This document shows positions 43,726-50,285 of a DNA stretch of 64,000 bases, piece by piece. Below the pieces are notes generated by a model. It was not told where the DNA came from and made no database searches. It was given only the letters and a program-made list of their open reading frames with translations. Source of the DNA: JBNKWA01 sp050299555 (GTDB lineage: Bacteria; Pseudomonadota; Alphaproteobacteria; Rhodobacterales; Rhodobacteraceae); NCBI GenBank assembly GCA_050299555.1, contig JBNKWA010000016.1:7025-71024 (forward strand). The letters are read 5' to 3'. Within the stretch, counting starts at the first letter, position 1. Every line of letters starts with the position of its first letter. Made by a program: the position numbers and the translations under genes.

Positions 43726-44278
43726 TCGACGACACGGAGCCCCATCCGCTCGATCAGCTTCCCGGCGATCTGATGATGTGGGTGCTGATCGTCTCGGAAT
43801 GCTGGTTTTTGGCGCCGGGCTCGTTTCCTTCCTTGCCATGCGCATCGGTGATCCCGAAGGCTTCGCCGCAGCCCAGGATCATCTGCACCGGACGGCAGCT
43901 GGCATCAACACGGTGATCCTGGTGACGTCCGGGTTTTTCGCCGCGTTGGCGGTTCGCGCGGCCGAGGCCGGAAGACGCCGCGCCACACGGTGGTGGCTGG
44001 CGGCGGCGGCCCTGTTGGGCGTAGTCTTTCTCGGCATCAAGGCGATAGAGTACGCGGGCAACGCTAGCGCCGGGATCGGCATCGAAAGCGGCACCTTCTT
44101 CACCTTCTACTACCTGCTGACGGGGTTTCACGCCGCCCACGTGGTTGCCGGCATCGTCATTCTGGGCGTTGTCGGTTTCTTTCCGGCACCTCGCAACGTC
44201 GAGACCGGCGCCGCGTTCTGGCACATGGTGGATCTGGTGTGGGTGCTGCTGTTCCCAGTGATCTACTTGTTGCGATGA
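43722..44278 (+). pseudogene. norE: norE with an apparent one-base deletion (COX3-like NOR accessory membrane protein)
   Basis: The frame from ATG 43722 reads MIDDTEPHPLDQLPGDLMMWVLIVSE, the normal NorE N-terminus with its first membrane helix, then turns into nonsense at 43800. The rest of NorE (MLVFGAGLVSFLAMRIGDPEG onward to WHMVDLVWVLLFPVIYLLR) is in the frame one base off, starting with an ATG at 43799. Restoring one base near 43797-43800 joins both halves into a 185-residue protein. NorE is a cytochrome-oxidase-subunit-III relative that improves NOR activity but is often dispensable. A sequencing error, a true mutation, or re-initiation at the internal ATG are all possible. Confidence 0.85.
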
Positions 44279-44562
44279 AGCCGCACGACGATCCCCTTTT
44301 CCGTGCATGGTTGAACCTGCTGGCGCTGAGCGGCGGCTCGACGCTGATCGCTGCCGCAGTCGCTGGCGGAGGTTTTTCAGGCGCTGCGCGACTAGCCGCC
44401 GGAGCGGCGATTCTGGCACTCGCCTGGGCAAAGGCACGAGTGATCCTTGCACGATATCTCCGGCTCGCCGATGCACCGTTCTGGCACCGTGGCTTCCAGA
44501 TCGTGCTGGCGCTGTACGCCACAGGCTTGCTGGGGCTCTACATCGCGCCGGGACAGTCCTAG
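44275..44562 (+). CDS. norF: NorF, small NOR accessory membrane protein
   Basis: This 95-residue protein has three predicted membrane helices. The start MKPHDDPLFRAWLNLLAL overlaps the norE stop (ATGA). The conserved middle is LAWAKARVILARYLRLADAPFWHRGFQ, with the RVILARYLRL motif and a closing LALYATGLLGLYIAP. It is the last gene of the nor operon. Its stop overlaps, in convergent orientation, the DUF4202 stop by four bases. Confidence 0.88.
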   Translation: MKPHDDPLFRAWLNLLALSGGSTLIAAAVAGGGFSGAARLAAGAAILALAWAKARVILARYLRLADAPFWHRGFQIVLALYATGLLGLYIAPGQS

Positions 44563-45140
44563 TTGCGAAACGGTGTCGCAAGCGTCTCGGGCAGGTCGAA
44601 CTCGCGGAGCACGCGCACCCGAGCCTCAGTCGACATCTTGCGTGCCGTCTTTTCGACGATGCGCTGCACTGCCGCAGCGTCGTGTTGCGCGGCGAAGTCG
44701 CTGAAGTACCAGCGCAGAAAGACCACGCAGATGACGTCCTCCAGCATCTGCGTCTCGGGATTGCGCTTGATACCCTCCTTGCGCAGCAGGCTTTCCACAC
44801 GTGCGCGATCTGCGGGTTCATAGCCGGCATCGGCCATCAGACCCGAGATCCGTTCGGCATGGCGCCGGCCCTGCTCGGTCCGCCAAGCGAGGTAACCGGC
44901 CCTGCCCCCAGGGTAGCTGTCGCGCCGCAGCATCCAGCGCTCGACATGCTGGCCGCGCGCGGCAATCTGCAGCGGCCCCGACGCGTCCGGGCAAAGGCGA
45001 CCCAGTTCGGCGGACATGCGCTGGCCGTAGAGAAGCGCCGCGGGCTGTGCCTCCGCGCCGTCCATCTCGGTTGTCGGATCCGCGGCGTTGGCAGCGTCGA
45101 TGGCCGCCAGAACGCTGCTCAGGCGTGAACCTTGTTCCAT
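44559..45140 (-). CDS. DUF4202 domain protein beside the denitrification regulator
   Basis: This 193-residue protein has the DUF4202 pattern: LAAIDAANAADP at the start, LLYGQRMSAELGRLCPDASGPLQIAARGQHVERWMLRRDSYPGG-type central residues with several histidines, and LEDVICVVFLRWYFSDFAAQHD. The His-rich helical layout recalls metal-dependent HD-like folds, but no activity is known. It overlaps the end of the Crp/Fnr gene by 22 bases and so is coupled to it. The position at the end of the nor operon suggests a denitrification-linked role. Confidence 0.82.
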   Translation of the reverse strand: MEQGSRLSSVLAAIDAANAADPTTEMDGAEAQPAALLYGQRMSAELGRLCPDASGPLQIAARGQHVERWMLRRDSYPGGRAGYLAWRTEQGRRHAERISGLMADAGYEPADRARVESLLRKEGIKRNPETQMLEDVICVVFLRWYFSDFAAQHDAAAVQRIVEKTARKMSTEARVRVLREFDLPETLATPFRN

Positions 45141-45829
45141 GCGCTGGCCGGATCCTCTCTCACATAGGCGCGCAGGCGCTCGACATCGGCGATGTCTGCG
45201 GTGTTGTGCTGGATATCGACGCCCACCTTGCGCAGCCGGGCAAAGGTTCGCGACAGACTCTCCGGCTTCATCCCCAGCCGACCCGCAATAAGCACCTTGT
45301 CATAGGGCAGCCGTACCGAGCAACTGCCCTCGGCGTCGTGACAGAGCTCGAGCAGAAACTCCGCCACCCGCTGGGCGCCAGTCCGGGCCTTCAATTGCTC
45401 AATCTGCGAAACCAGCGCGTGCAGATGCACATACATCGATGCGAGTATGGCCCGGGCCACCTCCGGCCTCCGATCCATCATCTCGAAAAGAACACGGGCC
45501 TGAACGTGGGCCAAGCGGCAGTCGGTGACCGCCTCGGCAGTAACGGGAAAGGGCACCTCCTGCAGGACAACCGCTTCGCCAAAGCTCTGCCCCGCGGTAA
45601 AACAGCCGACAATGGCTTCGGCACCGTTGCTGGCAAAGCGGATCAGCTTGACCCAGCCTTCGAGCACGATGAATGCGCTGGCCGCCGGCTCGCCCTGCAG
45701 GAAGACCGTGGTGCCACGGTCATAGTGGCGCACCGCCGACTGGCGCAGCAACTCTTCGGCGACTCCCTTTGGCAGACCCGCCAACAAGGTGGATCGCCGA
45801 GCAATGATATTGTCGCCGGACTTCAGCAT
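45119..45829 (-). CDS. Crp/Fnr family regulator of the Dnr/NnrR type
   Basis: This 236-residue regulator has an N-terminal cNMP-like effector domain (GTTVFLQGEPAASAFIVLEGWVKL, CFTAGQSFGEAVVLQ). It lacks the Fnr N-terminal cysteine cluster, so it is not an oxygen-sensing Fnr. A dimerisation helix precedes the C-terminal HTH (PYDKVLIAGRLGMKPESLSRTFARLRKVGV). The recognition helix has the E190-S-L-S-R194 pattern that reads TTGA half-sites, matching the two TTGAC-N4-GTTAA boxes in this window. It is thus the likely NO-responsive activator of nir and nor, probably binding NO through heme. Confidence 0.88.
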   Translation of the reverse strand: MLKSGDNIIARRSTLLAGLPKGVAEELLRQSAVRHYDRGTTVFLQGEPAASAFIVLEGWVKLIRFASNGAEAIVGCFTAGQSFGEAVVLQEVPFPVTAEAVTDCRLAHVQARVLFEMMDRRPEVARAILASMYVHLHALVSQIEQLKARTGAQRVAEFLLELCHDAEGSCSVRLPYDKVLIAGRLGMKPESLSRTFARLRKVGVDIQHNTADIADVERLRAYVREDPASAWNKVHA

Positions 45830-45852
45830 CCCCTGTGCCTTCCCTCAGGATG

Positions 45853-45870
45853 GCGACCATCAATGGTCGC
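45853..45870. promoter_or_regulatory. Perfect palindrome upstream of the Crp/Fnr-type gene
   Basis: GCGACCAT-CA-ATGGTCGC has 8-bp arms with a two-base centre, 24 bases before the regulator's ATG. It could be an operator for autoregulation or a hairpin in the leader. It does not match the TTGAC-N4-GTTAA box, so a different protein would bind it. Confidence 0.4.
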
Positions 45871-46117
45871 GGCCCTTCTATCGCGAGCGACGCCTGCGCA
45901 ACAACCCGCTAACCCGCCGCAGAAACGAAAGGTCATGCCAAGCCGACGAATCCAGCACCGTCCCAGAGAGGCGTGGACAGGGCATCGTCTTTTGATCGAC
46001 AATTTCACCAACGCGCATCGGACCCCCATGCAAAATGCCATCATGAACCAGCCAAGGCATGCCTAACTTACCCACGCGGCCGAGGACGATCCGCGCAACG
46101 ACGACCTGAAGATCTGG

Positions 46118-46972
46118 GTGAATGGCCGGCTGTTGCCCAAGGATGAGGCGGTCGTCTCGGTCTACGATTCAGGTTTCATGCTGGGCGACGGCATGTGGGA
46201 GGGGATGCGGCTGTACAACGGCAAATGGGCGTTTGTGGACGAGCATCTCGACAGGCTTTACGAGAGCTGCCGGGCGGTATCCCTCGATGTCGGCATGAGC
46301 CGGGACGCGCTGAAGGCGGCGCTGGCCGAGACCCAGGGCGCCAACGGCATGCGGAGCGGCGCCCATTGCCGGCTGATGGTGACGAGAGGGCCGAAGATGC
46401 GGCCGTTCCAGCACCCCAATCTGTCGCAAAGCGGGCCAACCGTGGTGATCCTGATGGAGCATTCCCGCCCAGTGGATGCGCTGCAGAGCCACGGGGTTCG
46501 TCTCGCCACCGTGCCACAGGTGCGCGGCCTCCCGATGAGCCAGGACCCGAAGCACAACAGCCATTCCAAACTGAATTGCGTGATCGCCTGCCTGCAGGCC
46601 GAGCAGGCCGGCGCCGACGAGGCGCTGATGCTGGACCCGCACGGGTTCGTCAATACCACGAACGCCTGCAACTTCTTCGTTGTTCGCAAGAGCGACCTTT
46701 GGACCTCGACCGGGGACTACTGCATGAACGGGATCACCAGGGGCAAGGTGATCGCGCTGGCGCGCAAGGACGGTATCCCGGTCTTCGAGAAGAACTTCTC
46801 GCTGGTCGAGGCCTATGGCGCGGACGAGGCGTTTCTGACCGGAACCTTCGGCGCCCAGACGCCAGCGGCCGAGATCGACCGCAGGCCGGTCGGTACCGAC
46901 GGCGGCAAAGGACCGGTGTTTCACCGCATCAGGCAACTCTACCGCGAACTGGTCGAGGCGGAGACGCGTTAG
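46118..46972 (+). CDS. Class IV aminotransferase (branched-chain/D-amino acid type), N-terminus apparently frameshifted
   Basis: This PLP enzyme has VYDSGFMLGDGMWEGMRLYNGKWAFVDEHLDRL, the PLP lysine in DPKHNSHSKLNCVIACLQ, GFVNTTNACNFFVV and FGAQTPAAEID. The only usable start in frame is GTG 46118, giving 284 residues, but family-like sequence (AAEDDPRNDDLKIWVNG) continues upstream to 46070, where it meets TAA at 46064. An ATG at 46059 (MPN...) is in the frame one base off, so a one-base loss around 46067-46070 would explain the break. The expected product is then about 304 residues. Function: reversible transamination of branched-chain or D-amino acids. Confidence 0.85.
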   Translation: MNGRLLPKDEAVVSVYDSGFMLGDGMWEGMRLYNGKWAFVDEHLDRLYESCRAVSLDVGMSRDALKAALAETQGANGMRSGAHCRLMVTRGPKMRPFQHPNLSQSGPTVVILMEHSRPVDALQSHGVRLATVPQVRGLPMSQDPKHNSHSKLNCVIACLQAEQAGADEALMLDPHGFVNTTNACNFFVVRKSDLWTSTGDYCMNGITRGKVIALARKDGIPVFEKNFSLVEAYGADEAFLTGTFGAQTPAAEIDRRPVGTDGGKGPVFHRIRQLYRELVEAETR

Positions 46973-46992
46973 TTCGGGCGCGCACGGGGCGC

Positions 46993-48057
46993 TTACTGGC
47001 TGTTGAACGTGCCGCGCCACAGGTCAAGAAAGGCGGCCCGCTTTTGCTGGTCGAGGCCCACGAGCAATACCGGTGTTAACGGAATCGGCCGCAGCACCGC
47101 CTGGTTTTCGGCCGGCACGTCGAGACCGCCTGCTTCACCTTCGACGGGATCGACAATAAGGTGCTGCGACTTCAGCGCCAGGCGTCCCGGTTCCGAGAGG
47201 AGGAAATCCACGAACCGGCCCGCCGCCTCGGGATTGGCGGCATACTTCGGGATCATCGCTGCACGGGACAGGACGAGCGTATAGTCCTCCGGCGCGACGA
47301 CCGCGAGGTTCGGGGCCGTGGCGGCGCGTGCCAGTGCGTACGAGCCGAGAACGTTGTACGCGACGAGGTACCTGCCGCTAACGACGCCATCGATGATCTC
47401 GGCCGAACAACAGGTCGCAACCGCGCCGGTTCGGTCGAAGGCCTCGATCATGCTGCCGAAGGTCGTCGCCTGCAGCGAATCCATGAAGGCGAAGAGATAG
47501 CCGAGGCCGGAATCCTCGATGTCGTAGGTCGCCACATGACCGGCATAGCGGCTGCCCTCGGGGCGCAGAAGGTCGATCAGGTCGAAGCGTGACTTCGGCC
47601 GCTCCAGCGGCGGAACAAGGTCCCGGTTGTAGACGATGACCGCAGGCTCGCGGGTGATGCCGAATAGCTCGCTGCGCCAGTTTGCGACCTCGGGCAGCCG
47701 GTCGGTCAGGGCCGAGCGGTGCGGCCGGGCACAGCCGTCATTGACCAACCTGACTTGCTGGTCGACGGACGAACTGATGACCAGGTCCGCAGCCCCCGTG
47801 GCCGAGTGGCAGGCTGCATCGGCAACGGCATAGAGCTCGTTCGAGCCCCATTGCTCGTAGAGGATTCCGATTTCCGGTGACGCTTCGAGGAAGGCTGCAA
47901 TTACCGGTTCCAACAGGTCGATGTCGGTGGTGCTGCGGATGAGCAACTGATCCGCCGCCTGCGCCGGACCGAAACGCTGCACCGCCTCAGGTGCGGGCTG
48001 TGCAACCGCAGCACCGGCGGCCGAGAGGAACAGGACAGAGAGGGCACGGCGCATCAT
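46993..48057 (-). CDS. Periplasmic solute-binding protein of a sensory operon (iron/phosphosugar-binding fold)
   Basis: This 354-residue protein has a signal peptide (MMRRALSVLFLSAAGAAVAQ). The mature part starts LLIRSTTDIDLLEPVIAAFLEASPEIGI, the SBP_bac_11/AfuA/PgtC-like type, with VAYNVLGSYALARA and AMIPKYAANPEAAGRFVDFLL later. There is no ABC permease or ATPase next to it. Its start overlaps the histidine kinase stop (ATGA). By analogy with PgtC/PgtB and HptA systems it probably presents a ligand to the kinase rather than feeding a transporter. The ligand is unknown. Confidence 0.83.
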   Translation of the reverse strand: MMRRALSVLFLSAAGAAVAQPAPEAVQRFGPAQAADQLLIRSTTDIDLLEPVIAAFLEASPEIGILYEQWGSNELYAVADAACHSATGAADLVISSSVDQQVRLVNDGCARPHRSALTDRLPEVANWRSELFGITREPAVIVYNRDLVPPLERPKSRFDLIDLLRPEGSRYAGHVATYDIEDSGLGYLFAFMDSLQATTFGSMIEAFDRTGAVATCCSAEIIDGVVSGRYLVAYNVLGSYALARAATAPNLAVVAPEDYTLVLSRAAMIPKYAANPEAAGRFVDFLLSEPGRLALKSQHLIVDPVEGEAGGLDVPAENQAVLRPIPLTPVLLVGLDQQKRAAFLDLWRGTFNSQ

Positions 48058-49436
48058 GCAGCATCCGGAGAAACTGGCAGGACCACTGCTGCCTCGAACA
48101 TATCGCTCGCGGGTCGGCTGAACTGCAGGCTGCCGGCATGGGCGATGGCGACCGCCTGAACGATGGCGAGGCCGAGCCCCGCACTCTCGGGTGACACGCC
48201 GGTGTCACGGGCATAGCGGCGACCGGCATCCTGCCAGTGCCCCTCGGCAATACCAGGCCCGCGATCGCGCACCGCAAGACGGGCAAGCCCGTCGGCCTGG
48301 GACAACGCCAGCGTCACCGGAGGGGTGCCATGCCGCAGGGCGTTCCCCAGCAGATTCTTGCATGCCTCGACCAGCGACAACGAGTCTCCGCGGCACCACA
48401 CCGGATCCTCGGGCAAAGCGAGTTCGGGCGGCTCGGTGCCGGGCAGAAGGGCGTGATCGGTTTCGTCTATCGCCCGGATTGCAACGGTTCGGAGGTCGAT
48501 CCGCTCCAGTTCGACCGAATCGGCGCGGTGGATGATCAGCGCATGGCTGAGCAGCTGTTCCGTCAGCCGGCTGAGGTTCAGCGAGCGGGCGTGAATGCGC
48601 CCGACGATGCGCTGCAGCCGGTCGGGTTCCGATTCGTCCTGCGCCAGCTCGGCCTGCGCGCGCAACGCCGCAATCGGCGTACGCAACTGATGCGAGGCAT
48701 CGGCGATCAGGTTGCGCATGACGCCGATCTGCCGGTCGAGGCGGGTCATGAACCGGTTCAGCGTCGCCACCAGGCTGCCGATCTCGCGTGGCACGGGCAC
48801 ATTGAGCGGGGTCAGATCCTGTGCCGCGCGATCCGCCAGACTGCGTTCGATCCGGCGCAACGGGTCGAGTGCCGAGCGCACCGCGAAGATCAGCAACAAG
48901 GTGATGATGACGCCGGCGACTCCGGCCGCGATCAACGCGTTTCGCGCGATCTGGCGCGCCAACTGCGTGCGCGCCCGCAGCGTGTGGCCGACCAGCACAG
49001 TCACTGTGCCAGAATAGGTCCGCTCGGCAAAGGGTCGTGCCACGCGCGCCACGCGCGCCGGCTCGCCGGCGAAATCGGTGTTGAAGAAAGCCGCCGGTCT
49101 ATCCGGCAGGGCGAGCGTGGCGTACCCGGTAATCAACCGGCCACCGGAATCATATACCGCGTAGATGATCCGGTCCTGGGGTGCCAGCGACAGAAGCTCG
49201 AAGGCCGAGACCGGCATGTCGACCACCACCTTTCCGTCGTTCAGCGACACCGACCGCGCGATCTGGCGCGCGGCCCCGACAAGCAGGCGGTCGTAGGATT
49301 GCTGGGCGGCACTGCGACCATAGGCGAGGGCAGCAACCGACACCGCAACGCCGCCCAGGGCCAGAACCATCGCGATGGCAAAGCCCAGTCGCGCGGCAAG
49401 CGAGTGCCGCGTCGCCCCCACGGGCGCTTCAGGCAT
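48054..49436 (-). CDS. Sensor histidine kinase, TctE/QseC-like
   Basis: This 460-residue inner-membrane kinase has a first helix about residues 17-39, a periplasmic domain about 40-165, a second helix about 168-186 (LIAAGVAGVIITLLLIFAV), HAMP, then the phospho-acceptor His249 in DASHQLRTPIAAL. The ATPase domain has the N-box region KNLLGNALRHG, RDRGPGIAEG and SAGLGLAIV. It overlaps the response regulator by eight bases and the binding-protein gene by four. Its periplasmic domain likely reads the binding protein. Confidence 0.92.
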   Translation of the reverse strand: MPEAPVGATRHSLAARLGFAIAMVLALGGVAVSVAALAYGRSAAQQSYDRLLVGAARQIARSVSLNDGKVVVDMPVSAFELLSLAPQDRIIYAVYDSGGRLITGYATLALPDRPAAFFNTDFAGEPARVARVARPFAERTYSGTVTVLVGHTLRARTQLARQIARNALIAAGVAGVIITLLLIFAVRSALDPLRRIERSLADRAAQDLTPLNVPVPREIGSLVATLNRFMTRLDRQIGVMRNLIADASHQLRTPIAALRAQAELAQDESEPDRLQRIVGRIHARSLNLSRLTEQLLSHALIIHRADSVELERIDLRTVAIRAIDETDHALLPGTEPPELALPEDPVWCRGDSLSLVEACKNLLGNALRHGTPPVTLALSQADGLARLAVRDRGPGIAEGHWQDAGRRYARDTGVSPESAGLGLAIVQAVAIAHAGSLQFSRPASDMFEAAVVLPVSPDAA

Positions 49437-50100
49437 CGACCACGAGCTGATACCCCAGACCCCGCAAGGTGCGGATCATGACGCCGCTGCCCTCCAGCTT
49501 GCGTCTCAGTCGTCCAATCTGGATTTCAACGGCGTTGAAGCTTGTCGGCTCGTCGTTGAAAGCGAACATGCGCTCGAAGATCCGCTCCTTCGGGACCACT
49601 CGCCCGCGGTTGGCGAGCAGCATTTCGAGCAGGCTGAATTCCCTGCGCGTCAAGGGCAGAACCTCGCCGCGCAGGCTGGCCGTGCAGCCTGCCGGGTCGA
49701 AAACAATGTCGCCGAGTTCGATGATCCCTCCGCGGTCGTTGCTGGCGCGGCGTGACAGCGCCCGAACCCGGGCCTCAAGCTCGCGCAGGTCGAACGGCTT
49801 CACCAGGTAGTCGTCGGCACCCCGGTCGAGCGCCGCCACCCGGTCATCGATGGCACTGCGGGCGGTCAGCATCAGCACTGGTGTGGTGGCGTGGGCATCG
49901 CGCAGCACGCAGAGGACCTCGGTGCCGCTGCCATCGGGAAGGCCGATGTCGAGGATGGCAACATCGTAGTCCTGCACGGCCAGTCCATCCTTGGCGGCCG
50001 CTACGGTCGAAACATGGTCGACGGCGTCGCCACGCCTCTTGAAGCGTGCCACGATTGCGTCGGCGACATCCGGCGTGTCCTCCAGAAGCAGGATGCGCAA
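49429..50100 (-). CDS. OmpR family response regulator, TctD-like
   Basis: This 223-residue regulator has a TTG start at 50100, seven bases after GGGAGG; the frame is open further upstream but without receiver homology. The receiver has acidic residues in LLLEDTPD, the phosphorylated Asp51 in DVAILDIGLPDG, and Lys in DYLVKPFDLRELE. The winged-helix DNA-binding domain has LTRREFSLLEMLLANRGRVV and NAVEIQIGRLRRKLEG. It leads the operon regulator-kinase-binding protein and is divergent from a GH3/aldolase unit, a possible target. Confidence 0.92.
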   Translation of the reverse strand: MRILLLEDTPDVADAIVARFKRRGDAVDHVSTVAAAKDGLAVQDYDVAILDIGLPDGSGTEVLCVLRDAHATTPVLMLTARSAIDDRVAALDRGADDYLVKPFDLRELEARVRALSRRASNDRGGIIELGDIVFDPAGCTASLRGEVLPLTRREFSLLEMLLANRGRVVPKERIFERMFAFNDEPTSFNAVEIQIGRLRRKLEGSGVMIRTLRGLGYQLVVDA

Positions 50101-50285
50101 GCTTTTTCCTCCCGCCCCGGCACGACCGCCTGTCTGGCCGTGACGCGTGTTATTGCTTCGATAATATCGGCAGAAAGCCCCCATGCAACTGCGACGCGGG
50201 CAGTCGCGCCTCGCGGCGCGTGACACTCGCCTTTGCGCGCGATAGTGCGAACCAGCGACAGCACAGGAAGACAACGGAGGGGAAG

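Noticed and set aside
43712..44278. A NorE protein starting at 43712 in the second frame
   Set aside because: The first 29 residues of that frame (MSAHDRRHG...) are the shifted reading of the norD end and true norE start. The real N-terminus is in the other frame.
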